A stretch of 14,163 nucleotides of DNA from Comamonadaceae bacterium (GTDB lineage: Bacteria; Pseudomonadota; Gammaproteobacteria; Burkholderiales; Burkholderiaceae_C): NCBI GenBank assembly GCA_021286965.1, contig JAJTBK010000122.1:1-14163 (forward strand), given 5' to 3'. Shown in pieces: positions 7,532-14,163 of this stretch (the stretch's first letter is position 1; the number at the start of each line of letters is the position of its first letter). The notes below the pieces were generated by a model. It ran no database searches. It was not told the DNA's origin and was given only the letters and a program-made list of their open reading frames with translations. The position numbers and the translations under genes are program-made.

Positions 7532-8533
7532 ATGCCATCCCCCGCCCCTTCTGCTTTGCGCACCCGCTGGCACCGCCTCGGGCGCGGGCTGCTTGCCGCT
7601 GCGGCCCTGACGCTGGCGGCCTGCAGCCCGTCGTACCAGCCGCCGCTGATGGTCGGGGCCAACACCTGGATCGGCTACGAACCCCTGTTTCTGGCGCGTG
7701 AGCAAGGCTGGCTCGACGGCCACAACCTGCGCCTGGTGGAGCTGGCATCGAGCAGCCAGACCATGGACGCGCTGCGCGCCGGCCAGCTCGACCTGGCGGG
7801 CCTGACCCTCGACGAAACCCTGACCCTGCAGCAAGAAGGCGTGCCGCTGGCCGTGATCTGGGTGCTCAACGTCTCCAACGGCGCCGACGCCCTGGTCGCA
7901 CGCCAGGGCATCGCCGACCTGGCCAGCCTGCGCGGGCGGCGCATCGGCGTCGAGCAAACGGCGCTGGGTGCCTTGGTTCTCGACGCCGCCCTGCGACAAG
8001 CCGGGCTGCAGGGCAGCGACGTGCACATCGCCTCGCTGCCCATCGACGAGCACCTGAGCGCCTGGCGCAGCGGGCAGGTCGATGCCCTGGTCACCTTCGA
8101 CCCCCTGCACCAGGCCCTGCTGCAAGAAGGCGGGCACGACCTGTTCGACAGCCGCGCCATGCCCGGGCAGATCGTCGATGTGCTGGTGGCGCGCCCCAGC
8201 GCCCTGCAGTGCTGCAGCCGCCGCATCGCCGCGCTGCTCGCCGGCCAGCAGCGGGCCCTGCGCTACCTGCACGCCGCGCCGATCCCGGCGCAGGCGCACA
8301 TCGCCCAGCGCCTGGGCCTGCAATCGGCCGACATCGCACGCAGTCTGGCCCACATCGAGCTGCCCGATGCCCAGGCCAACGCCCGCCTGCTCGGCGGCGC
8401 CACGCCGCCCCTGGCACAAAGCGCCGCACAGCTCGGCGCCGTCATGGTGCAGCGCGGCCTGCTGACGACGGTGCCGGCAACGGCGACGGCAGCGCTGCTC
8501 GACGCCCGCTTCACCCAGCAGGAAGGGCACTGA
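7532..8533 (+). CDS. Periplasmic solute-binding lipoprotein (NMT1/SsuA-like)
   Basis: This is a substrate-binding protein of the nitrate/sulfonate/taurine/thiamine-precursor type, 333 residues. A lipoprotein signal ends in LTLAAC with Cys31 as the lipidation site, so it should be membrane-anchored facing the periplasm. The fold is recognised from VGANTWIGYEPLFLAREQGW (41-60), the SSSQTMDALRAGQLDLAGLTLDE stretch (73-95), LRGRRIGVEQTALGALVLDAAL (133-154), and AWRSGQVDALVTFDP (177-191). No permease or ATPase gene flanks it. Its stop is 2 bp before the start of the GGDEF/EAL gene, so the two are surely one transcript. This points to a sensing rather than an uptake role (inference). The ligand cannot be read from the sequence. 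Confidence 0.88.
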   Translation: MPSPAPSALRTRWHRLGRGLLAAAALTLAACSPSYQPPLMVGANTWIGYEPLFLAREQGWLDGHNLRLVELASSSQTMDALRAGQLDLAGLTLDETLTLQQEGVPLAVIWVLNVSNGADALVARQGIADLASLRGRRIGVEQTALGALVLDAALRQAGLQGSDVHIASLPIDEHLSAWRSGQVDALVTFDPLHQALLQEGGHDLFDSRAMPGQIVDVLVARPSALQCCSRRIAALLAGQQRALRYLHAAPIPAQAHIAQRLGLQSADIARSLAHIELPDAQANARLLGGATPPLAQSAAQLGAVMVQRGLLTTVPATATAALLDARFTQQEGH

Positions 8534-8535
8534 CG

Positions 8536-11082
8536 ATGGCGCCAGCACCGCACCCGCGCCCCCTGCGCGTCATCCGCCTGCAGCTGTGGCTGCCCCTGCT
8601 GCTGCTGGCCATCAGCCTGCTGACCCTGGCCGTGCTCGCCGGACTGCAGCAGCGCCAATACCACCAGGAACTGGAGCAGTTCGCGCACCAGACGGCGCAC
8701 GAGCAGCTGCTGGAGACCCGGCGGGCGCTCGAAACCGCCCTGCGCCGGGGCGATGGCAGCGGCCTCGATGCCACCCTGGCCCCCCTGGGGCTGAACCCCG
8801 CCATCGCCGACGCCGTGTTCAGCGACGAGCAGGGCGTGGTGCGCGCCGCCACCCGCTTTGCCTGGCGCGGCCAGGCCGCCAGCAGCCTGGCCGGCTACCC
8901 CCAGGCCGACGCCGCCCACACCCTGGCAGAGGGCAGCAGCCAGCTTCTGCTCAGCGCCGACGGCCTGCAACTGACCGCCCTGACCCCCGTGACCCTGAAC
9001 CCGCGCCCGGGCGAGGTGCGCGCCGGCCCGCCAGGGCTGCTGTGGCTGCAGTACGACCTGCGCCCCCTGGCACAGCAAACCCAGCAGCGCATCTGGCAAC
9101 AGGCCGCCTGGCTGGCCGGCGTGCTGCTGCTGTCCACCCTGGGCCTGCTGTGGCTGCTGCAATGGGCCGTGCTGCGCCCGGTGGCGGCACTGCGCGCCAG
9201 CATGGCGCAGATCGGCGCCGGCCATTTCAGCGCCCTGCCGCAGCTGCGCGGCCAAGGCGAGCTCGCCGAGCTCGGGCAGGCACTGGCGCGCATGGCGCAG
9301 CGCCTGCAGAGCGACGCCCAGGCCCTGGCCGAGAAGGAGCAGCGCTACCGCCAGCTGTCCGAAGCGGCGTTCGAGGCCATCGTGCTGCACAGCAACGGCG
9401 TCATCGTCGATGCCAACAGTGCCGCCGACCAACTCATGGGCGTGCCCCCGGGCGGGCTCGTCGGCCTGCCCATGCTGCAGTTCGTGGCCGAGCACGACCA
9501 CCCCATCACCCGGCTGCGCACCGGCAGCGGCGCCGAGGGCCTGTGGGAGGTCGATCTGCGCGACGCCCAGGGCCAGGTCATCCCGGTGGAATGCAGCGTG
9601 CGCCAGCGCCTGGAAGGCGCGCAGGCGGTGCGCGCCGTGGCCGTGCGCGACATCCGCGCACGCCTGGCGGCCGAGGCCGAGATCCGCCAGCTGGCGCACT
9701 ACGACGCCCTCACCGGCCTGCCCAACCGGCGCTTCATCCTCGACCAGGTGCAGCAGGAACTGGCCGAGGTCGAGCACCACCCGCGCCGCGCGGCGCTGGC
9801 GACGTTCAACCTCAACGCCTTCCAGGGCGTGAACGATTCCCTCGGCATGGCCGCCGGCGACGCCGTGCTGCGCACCCTGGCGCGGCGCCTGAGCAGCCTG
9901 CTCGGCCCGGGCCAGACCCTGGCGCGCGTCGATGGCGACACCTTCGCCCTGCTGCTGACCGACCTCGGCGGCGACCTGCAGGCCGCCTCCACCCAGGCCG
10001 CGCGCAGCATCGAGCAGCTGCTGCTGGCCGTGGCCGAGCCGCTGCAGGTGCAGGGCCAGGCGCTGCACCTGAGCGCCGGCGCCGGCGTCGTCATGATCCC
10101 CAACGACAGCCGCGACCCACCCGAGCTGCTGCGCGAGGCCGAAACCGCCATGCACCAGGCCAAGCAGACGGGCGATGCGCGCGTGCGCTTTTTTGCCCAT
10201 GCCCTGCAGGAGGCCGCCAGCGCCCGCCTGGCGCTGCGCAACGACCTGCGCCAGACCCTGCACGGGGGCACCGAGGCGCAGCAGCTGCTGCTGCACTACC
10301 AGCCGCAGGTCGGCGCCGACGGCCGGCTGCTGGGCGTGGAGGCGCTGGCGCGCTGGCAGCATCCCCGGCGCGGCCTGGTGCCGCCCGACCAGTTCATCCC
10401 CGAGGCCGAGGCCAGCGGCCTGATCGTGCCCCTGGGCCACTGGGTGCTCGAAGAGGCGGTGGCCTGCCTGCACCGCTGGCAGACGGCGGGCCACCCCTGG
10501 GCGGCCCAATTGACGATGGCCGTGAACGTCAGCCCGCGCCAGTTTCGCGAACCCGACTTCATTACCCGCATCGAGGATTTGCTCGCCCGCGTCGGCGTCA
10601 GCGCCCTGTCACTGGAGCTGGAGTTGACCGAAAGCGTGGTCGCCGACGACCTGGAGGCGACGCTGGAGAAAATGCAGCACCTGCGCCGCCACGGCCTGCG
10701 CTTTGCCCTGGATGACTTCGGCACCGGCTATTCCAGCCTGGCCTATCTCAAGCGCCTGCCGATCGACACGCTCAAGATCGACCGCTCCTTCGTCATGGAC
10801 ATCGACGCCCCGGCGCAGCAGCGCAGCGGCAAGCGCCCGGCGGTGCTGATCGACGCCATCGTCGCCATGGCGCACCAGCTGGAGCTGCGCGTGCTCGCCG
10901 AAGGCGTGGAGACGCCCACCCAGCTGGCCAAGCTGGTGCAGTCGGGCTGCGACATTTTCCAGGGCTACCACTTCAGCCGGCCGCTGCCCGAGGCGGCGCT
11001 GGCCACCTGGGCTACAGCGCCGCGTCCAGCAGCTCCACCCAGTGGCGCACCGGCGTCTGCGTCCCCGCCTGCAGGTGCGTGA
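8536..11082 (+). CDS. Membrane HAMP-PAS-GGDEF(degenerate)-EAL cyclic-di-GMP phosphodiesterase
   Basis: This is a predicted membrane sensor that degrades cyclic-di-GMP, 848 residues. TM1 is at about 13-36, a periplasmic sensor region at about 40-188, TM2 at about 190-212, HAMP at about 212-262, and PAS at about 268-378. The GGDEF domain (about 385-555) has DGDTF at 466-470 in place of GGDEF, NLN at 425-427 where DLD-type metal ligands belong, and GMAAGD for GHxxGD. It should not make cyclic-di-GMP. The EAL domain (about 580-825) keeps EAL (602-604), N664, ELTES (696-700), DDFGTG (726-731), K747, AEGVET (788-793) and Q809, so hydrolysis is expected. The start at 8536 is chosen because it precedes the TM1 region and follows the lipoprotein stop by 2 bp; the frame is open further upstream only as a shadow. 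The last 24 residues or so are antisense to glcF. Confidence 0.93.
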   Translation: MAPAPHPRPLRVIRLQLWLPLLLLAISLLTLAVLAGLQQRQYHQELEQFAHQTAHEQLLETRRALETALRRGDGSGLDATLAPLGLNPAIADAVFSDEQGVVRAATRFAWRGQAASSLAGYPQADAAHTLAEGSSQLLLSADGLQLTALTPVTLNPRPGEVRAGPPGLLWLQYDLRPLAQQTQQRIWQQAAWLAGVLLLSTLGLLWLLQWAVLRPVAALRASMAQIGAGHFSALPQLRGQGELAELGQALARMAQRLQSDAQALAEKEQRYRQLSEAAFEAIVLHSNGVIVDANSAADQLMGVPPGGLVGLPMLQFVAEHDHPITRLRTGSGAEGLWEVDLRDAQGQVIPVECSVRQRLEGAQAVRAVAVRDIRARLAAEAEIRQLAHYDALTGLPNRRFILDQVQQELAEVEHHPRRAALATFNLNAFQGVNDSLGMAAGDAVLRTLARRLSSLLGPGQTLARVDGDTFALLLTDLGGDLQAASTQAARSIEQLLLAVAEPLQVQGQALHLSAGAGVVMIPNDSRDPPELLREAETAMHQAKQTGDARVRFFAHALQEAASARLALRNDLRQTLHGGTEAQQLLLHYQPQVGADGRLLGVEALARWQHPRRGLVPPDQFIPEAEASGLIVPLGHWVLEEAVACLHRWQTAGHPWAAQLTMAVNVSPRQFREPDFITRIEDLLARVGVSALSLELELTESVVADDLEATLEKMQHLRRHGLRFALDDFGTGYSSLAYLKRLPIDTLKIDRSFVMDIDAPAQQRSGKRPAVLIDAIVAMAHQLELRVLAEGVETPTQLAKLVQSGCDIFQGYHFSRPLPEAALATWATAPRPAAPPSGAPASASPPAGA

Positions 11083-12232
11083 TGCAGCCGACGTTGGCGC
11101 TGGCGATGACGCTCGGCGCCAGCGCCCCCAGGTGACCGAGCTTGCGCGCGCGCAGCTGCTGTGACAAGGCCGCCTGCAGCACCGAATAGGTGCCGGCCGA
11201 GCCGCAGCACAGGTGCGACTCTGCCGGTAGCTGCAGCTCAAAGCCGAGCAGGCGCAAATATTTTTCCACCCCGCCGCGCAGCTGCTGCCCGTGCTGCAGG
11301 GTGCAGGGCGGGTGCCAGGCGACCACGCCCTCGGGGCGCCGGCGCAGGCGCTCACGCAGCAGCGGTACGAGCTCGGGCAGCAGCTCCGACAGGTCGCGCG
11401 TCAGGCTGCTCACGCGCGCGGCGCGGGCGGCGTACTGCGCATCGTGGCGCAGCAGGTGGCCGTATTCCTTGACCGTGACGCCGCAGCCCGAGGCGTTCAT
11501 CACCACATACTCGACCGCGCCAGACTCGATGGATGGCCACCAGGCGTCGATGTTGGCGCGCATCTGCGCCAGGCCGCCGTCCTGGTCGTTGAGGTGGAAC
11601 TTGACGGCGCCGCAGCAGCCAGCCTCGGGCGCCACCACGGCCTCGATGGCGGCGGCGTCGAGCACGCGCACCGTGGCGTCGTGGATGTTGGGCGCCAGCG
11701 CCGGCTGCACGCAGCCGGCCAGCAGCAGCACCTTGCGCGAGTGGCCGCCGCTGGGCAGCGGGCGGCGCGGCTGGGGCGCCGGCACCTTGGCGCGCACGCC
11801 CTCGGGCAGCGCGCCGCGCAGCGCCTGGCCCAGCTGCAGCGCGGGGGCGAACAGGGGCGAGTTCAGCCCCTCTTTGAGCGCCCAGCGCGCCGCGCGCTCG
11901 CCCAGCGGGCGCGGCACCTGCGCATCGACCAGGCGCCGGCCAATGTCGAGCAGGTGGCCGTACTGCACGCCGCTGGGGCAGGTGCTCTCGCAGTTGCGGC
12001 AGGTCAGGCAGCGGTCGAGGTGCAGCTGCGTCTTGCGCGTCGGCGCCTGGCCTTCGAGCACCTGCTTGATGAGGTAGATGCGCCCGCGCGGGCCGTCGAG
12101 CTCGTCGCCCAGCAGCTGGTAGGTCGGGCAGGTGGCGGTGCAAAAGCCGCAGTGCACGCACTGACGCAGGATGGCTTCGGCCTCCTGGCCTTCGGGCTGG
12201 CCCTGGTAGGCGGGGGCGAGTTGGGTTTGCAT
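11012..12232 (-). CDS. glcF: Glycolate oxidase iron-sulfur subunit GlcF
   Basis: GlcF carries electrons from the flavin subunits GlcD/GlcE to the respiratory chain during oxidation of glycolate to glyoxylate. The protein is 406 residues. Two 4Fe-4S motifs are CVHCGFCTATCP (25-36) and CLTCRNCESTCP (75-86). Two cysteine-rich CCG domains follow, with GCCGAVKFHLND (205-216) and LCCGSAGTYSVLQ (341-353), plus NASGCG (246-251), WHPPCTLQH (306-314) and GCITHLQAGT (382-391). The start at 12232 has an AAGGA ribosome binding site 8 bp upstream. The C-terminus PVRHWVELLDAAL looks like a genuine family ending, so the convergent overlap with the EAL gene is not an artefact of this gene's stop. It belongs to the operon with glcE, separated from it by a DUF1275 gene. 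Confidence 0.95.
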   Translation of the reverse strand: MQTQLAPAYQGQPEGQEAEAILRQCVHCGFCTATCPTYQLLGDELDGPRGRIYLIKQVLEGQAPTRKTQLHLDRCLTCRNCESTCPSGVQYGHLLDIGRRLVDAQVPRPLGERAARWALKEGLNSPLFAPALQLGQALRGALPEGVRAKVPAPQPRRPLPSGGHSRKVLLLAGCVQPALAPNIHDATVRVLDAAAIEAVVAPEAGCCGAVKFHLNDQDGGLAQMRANIDAWWPSIESGAVEYVVMNASGCGVTVKEYGHLLRHDAQYAARAARVSSLTRDLSELLPELVPLLRERLRRRPEGVVAWHPPCTLQHGQQLRGGVEKYLRLLGFELQLPAESHLCCGSAGTYSVLQAALSQQLRARKLGHLGALAPSVIASANVGCITHLQAGTQTPVRHWVELLDAAL

Positions 12233-12235
12233 GGG

Positions 12236-12259
12236 GGCAGTCCTTGTGGCAGTCCTTGG
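12236..12259 (-). repeat. Tandem 12-bp duplication carrying two ribosome binding sites for glcF
   Basis: Two 12-bp units, GGCAGTCCTTGT (12236-12247) and GGCAGTCCTTGG (12248-12259), differ only in the last base. Read on the minus strand each contains AAGGA. The proximal one is 8 nt from the glcF ATG and is the functional Shine-Dalgarno candidate; the distal one is 12 nt further upstream. The duplication nearly fills the 30-bp gap between the DUF1275 gene and glcF. Confidence 0.7.
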
Positions 12260-12262
12260 GTT

Positions 12263-13060
12263 TTAGGCCAGGGGCGGGGGCAGGCCCTCGGGGTCGCGCG
12301 TGCGCCACTCGCGCAGCGCGGCGCGCAGGCGCCGGCGGTCGCGCCACAGCGGCGGCAGCGCCAGCAGCAGCAGTACCAGCGCCAGCGGCACGACGCAGAT
12401 GAAGCCCAGGTACTTGAAGCCTGCCGCCCCGGTGATGCCGCCGGCCAAAAAGCTGACCAGCAGCGCCGCGTGCAGCCACAGGCGCTCGCGGTTGGCGCGC
12501 ACCTGCTGCTGCGGCAAAGCGCCGCTTTTGTTCCAGAACAGCGCCTTGCCCAGCTCGATGCCCAGGTCGGTGACGGTGCCGGTGACGTGGGTGGTGCGGA
12601 TCTGCGCCGACGACATCTTGGTGACGACGGCGTTTTGCAGCCCCATCAGAAACGCCAGCAGCAGCACCGTCAGCGGCACGGCAAAGGGCGTCGGCCAGCT
12701 CAGGGTGATGGCGCCCATCAGGCCAAAGAGCAGCAGCAGCACGGCCTCGATGAACAGCGGCAGCGCGTAGGTGCTGCGCAGGTGGCGGTGGCGCGCCCAG
12801 TGCACCATGATGGCGGTGGTGCCGGCGCCCGACATGAAGGCCCAGAGCGCCCCGATCGCCCCCAGCACCAGCTTGACGTTGCCCAGCACCAGGTGGTCGG
12901 CCAGCATGGCGACGATGCCCGTCATGTGCGAGGTGTACAGCTGCACGACGAGAAAGCCGCCGGCGTTGATGGCGCCGGCGTTGAAGGCCAGCAACAGGCC
13001 GAGATTGCGGTTGCCCACCACCGTGCGGCGGCGGTCCATGAGATGGCGCAGGCTGCGCAT
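12263..13060 (-). CDS. DUF1275 (YoaK family) membrane protein
   Basis: This integral membrane protein of unknown function has 265 residues and about six or seven hydrophobic segments. Family landmarks are FNAGAINAGGFLVVQLYTSH with MTG following (about 26-48), the MGLQNAVVTKMS segment (about 141-152), and RTTHVTGTVTDLGIELGKAL (about 157-176). The last segment ends in a basic tail (WRDRRRLRAALREWRTRD). An alternative start at the Met of MDRRRTVVGN, seven codons in, is possible. It sits in the glc operon between glcE (20-bp gap) and glcF (30-bp gap) on the same strand. It might therefore be involved in glycolate movement or simply be a passenger; nothing in the sequence decides this. Confidence 0.9.
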   Translation of the reverse strand: MRSLRHLMDRRRTVVGNRNLGLLLAFNAGAINAGGFLVVQLYTSHMTGIVAMLADHLVLGNVKLVLGAIGALWAFMSGAGTTAIMVHWARHRHLRSTYALPLFIEAVLLLLFGLMGAITLSWPTPFAVPLTVLLLAFLMGLQNAVVTKMSSAQIRTTHVTGTVTDLGIELGKALFWNKSGALPQQQVRANRERLWLHAALLVSFLAGGITGAAGFKYLGFICVVPLALVLLLLALPPLWRDRRRLRAALREWRTRDPEGLPPPLA

Positions 13061-13080
13061 GAAAGCCCCCAGTCCCGCCG

Positions 13081-14163
13081 TCAGACGAACAAGCCGGCCG
13101 GATCGAACGCCTGGCGCACCCGGGCCTCGATGGCGGCCAGGGCAGCCCCAGATGAAGGATTAAAACCGGCGCTAACGCTTTCCAGGCAAGCGTCAGCAGC
13201 TCTGAAAAGCATAGCACTGCCGCCCACCGCAGCGGCCGCCACCTGCAGCGCCGCGCCGGCCTCGGGCGGGGCCTGCAGCCAGCGCAGCGCGCCGTGCCAC
13301 TCGATCAGCGGCGCGCTCGCGCCCGGCACCGGCGCCAGCACGCCGGCGCTGTCGGGCACGGACAGGCGCCACAGCGCGTGCCCGGGCGCGCGCTGCGCGA
13401 ACCAGGGCAGGGTCTGTTCGGCGCAGGCCTGCCAGTCGGACGCGGCCCGGGCGTTGTCCAGACGCTCGCCGCCCAGGCGTGTGCAGGCCGCCTGCACCGC
13501 CGCCTGCGCGCCACGCAGGCGCAGGTACAGCTGGCCCTGGCCGCCGTCCTCGACCCAGCAGCTGGCGTTCAGCGGCAGTGGCTGGCCGCACCAGGCGTTG
13601 AGCTGCTGCAGCGCCTGGGCCTGGCTGCAGGCAAAGCGCAGCGTGGCCTCGGCCGGAGCCAGGGGCAGCACTTTCAGACTCACCTGCGTCAGCAGGCCCA
13701 GGCGCCCCCAGCTGCCGGCCAGGAGGCGCGAGACGTCGTAGCCGGCGACGTTTTTCATCACCTGGCCGCCAAAGCGCAGGTGCTCGGCGCGGCCGTTGAG
13801 CAGCTGCACGCCCAGCACGTAGTCGCGCACCGCGCCCACGCTGGCGCGCGCCGGGCCCGACAGGCCGGCCGCCACCATGCCGCCGACGGTGGCAGCGGGG
13901 CCGAAATGTGGTGGTTCAAAGGGCAGGCACTGGCCGTGCTCGGCCAGCAGCGCCTGCAGCTCGGCCAGGGGGGTGCCGGCCCAGGCGGTGACGACGAGCT
14001 CGCTCGGCTCGTAGGCGACGATGCCGCTGAGCGCACGACTCGTCAGCGGCGTGCCGCGCAGGGCGCGCGCGGCGACGAAATCCTTGCTGCCGCTGCCGCA
14101 GATGCGCAGCGGGCGGGCATCGGCCAGGGCGGCGCGGATGCATTCTTGGAGCGAAGCGATGGC
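13081..14163 (-). CDS. glcE: Glycolate oxidase FAD-binding subunit GlcE (5' end outside window)
   Basis: GlcE is the second flavin subunit of glycolate dehydrogenase and works with GlcD and GlcF. The frame is open to the right edge and gives 360 residues. It begins AIASLQECIRAALADARPLR, and probably only a few N-terminal residues are missing. FAD-binding PCMH-type features are RICGSGSKDF (20-29), PSELVVTAWAGTPLAELQALL (about 55-75), TVGGMVAAGLSGPARASVGA (about 92-111), GGQVMKNVAGYDVSRLLAGS (about 132-151) and GRLGLLTQVSLKVLP. Near the end, the segment LFRAADACLESVSAGFNPSS is encoded by an AT-richer hairpin repeat copy. The protein stops at FDPAGLFV, short of the NPGR-like tail I expect in this family. 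glcD should lie upstream, outside the window. Confidence 0.93.
   Translation of the reverse strand, partial: AIASLQECIRAALADARPLRICGSGSKDFVAARALRGTPLTSRALSGIVAYEPSELVVTAWAGTPLAELQALLAEHGQCLPFEPPHFGPAATVGGMVAAGLSGPARASVGAVRDYVLGVQLLNGRAEHLRFGGQVMKNVAGYDVSRLLAGSWGRLGLLTQVSLKVLPLAPAEATLRFACSQAQALQQLNAWCGQPLPLNASCWVEDGGQGQLYLRLRGAQAAVQAACTRLGGERLDNARAASDWQACAEQTLPWFAQRAPGHALWRLSVPDSAGVLAPVPGASAPLIEWHGALRWLQAPPEAGAALQVAAAAVGGSAMLFRAADACLESVSAGFNPSSGAALAAIEARVRQAFDPAGLFV
13160..13216 (-). repeat. Hairpin repeat copy R4, in frame inside glcE
   Basis: Read on the minus strand it begins TGCTATG, then CAGAGCTGCTGACGCTT, a 7-nt loop, AAGCGTTAGCGCCGG and TTTTAATC. The plus-strand stem arms are GCTAACGCTT (13171-13180) and AAGCGTCAGC (13188-13197), with one mismatch and a 7-nt loop, the same loop length as the copy at 4846-4904. 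It lies entirely within the glcE reading frame. Base composition is clearly AT-richer than the rest of glcE, with codons such as AGA and GCT. Confidence 0.55.

Noticed and set aside
5809..7665. Minus-strand open frame of about 618 codons opposite the chemoreceptor
   Set aside because: Gly/His/Leu/Val-rich shadow of a GC-rich gene; the plus-strand frame has unmistakable MCP motifs.
8209..8535. N-terminal extension of the EAL protein by 109 codons
   Set aside because: It overlaps the solute-binding protein gene in another frame and translates to Arg/Pro/Ala-rich noise. The Met at 8536 sits just before TM1.
8263..10509. Minus-strand open frame of about 748 codons opposite the EAL gene
   Set aside because: Composition is that of an antisense shadow, and there is no start context or domain; the plus strand encodes PAS, GGDEF and EAL domains.
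11352..13217. Minus-strand open frame of about 621 codons across glcF and DUF1275
   Set aside because: Out-of-frame shadow on the same strand as the real genes. Its apparent N-terminus derives from the repeat inside glcE.
11291..13741. Plus-strand open frame of about 816 codons opposite glcF, DUF1275 and glcE
   Set aside because: It spans three well-supported minus-strand genes and their gaps, and the translation is low-complexity Gln/Ala/Arg/His-rich.
1..14163. tRNA or rRNA genes, CRISPR array, insertion sequence, phage genes
   Set aside because: No cloverleaf-like segment, regularly spaced repeats, transposase or phage motifs were seen on either strand. The only dispersed repeats are the four hairpin copies.

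Overview
The window is a stretch of bacterial chromosome with very high GC content. Its gene content and gene order (alr-radA next to lplT, a glc glycolate-oxidase operon, a ProQ/FinO protein with a disordered N-terminus) suggest a betaproteobacterium of the Comamonadaceae, in the Acidovorax/Alicycliphilus neighbourhood. A family of short AT-richer hairpin repeats that I remember from that family's genomes supports this. The assignment is inference from gene content; no 16S or other marker is present. Eleven protein genes are supported. The two at the window edges are cut: radA lacks its 3' end and glcE lacks a few 5' codons. I see no rRNA, tRNA, CRISPR array, insertion sequence or prophage gene.

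Layout. Positions 1-2018 (minus strand) hold alr (alanine racemase) followed by radA (recombination/repair ATPase), probably co-transcribed. Divergent from alr is lplT (2146-3411, lysophospholipid flippase). It is followed by an EamA/DMT-type exporter (3467-4339) and a thioredoxin-type glutathione peroxidase homologue (4381-4875). A ProQ/FinO RNA chaperone gene (4930-5640, minus) converges on the peroxidase gene. From 5872 a plus-strand signalling block runs to 11082: a membrane chemoreceptor (MCP), a lipoprotein solute-binding protein of the NMT1/SsuA type, and a membrane HAMP-PAS-GGDEF-EAL protein. The GGDEF domain of the last is degenerate, while its EAL domain keeps all catalytic residues. 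The right end (11012-14163, minus) is part of a glycolate oxidase operon, glcE - DUF1275 membrane protein - glcF, whose 3' end overlaps the 3' end of the EAL gene by 71 bp.

How the genes work together. The most system-like unit is the solute-binding lipoprotein placed 2 bp ahead of the GGDEF/EAL protein, with no ABC permease or ATPase nearby. This suggests that a periplasmic ligand is read out as a change in cyclic-di-GMP breakdown rather than as transport. The chemoreceptor just upstream may share the ligand theme, but it could equally be independent. GlcE and GlcF, with GlcD expected just outside the window, oxidise glycolate to glyoxylate and feed electrons to the respiratory chain.

The other notable thread is the hairpin repeat family. 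Four copies can be aligned by eye (830-888, 3412-3470, 4846-4904, 13160-13216). One supplies the last codons and stop of the peroxidase gene, one abuts the DMT start codon, one fills the alr-radA gap, and one lies in frame inside glcE.
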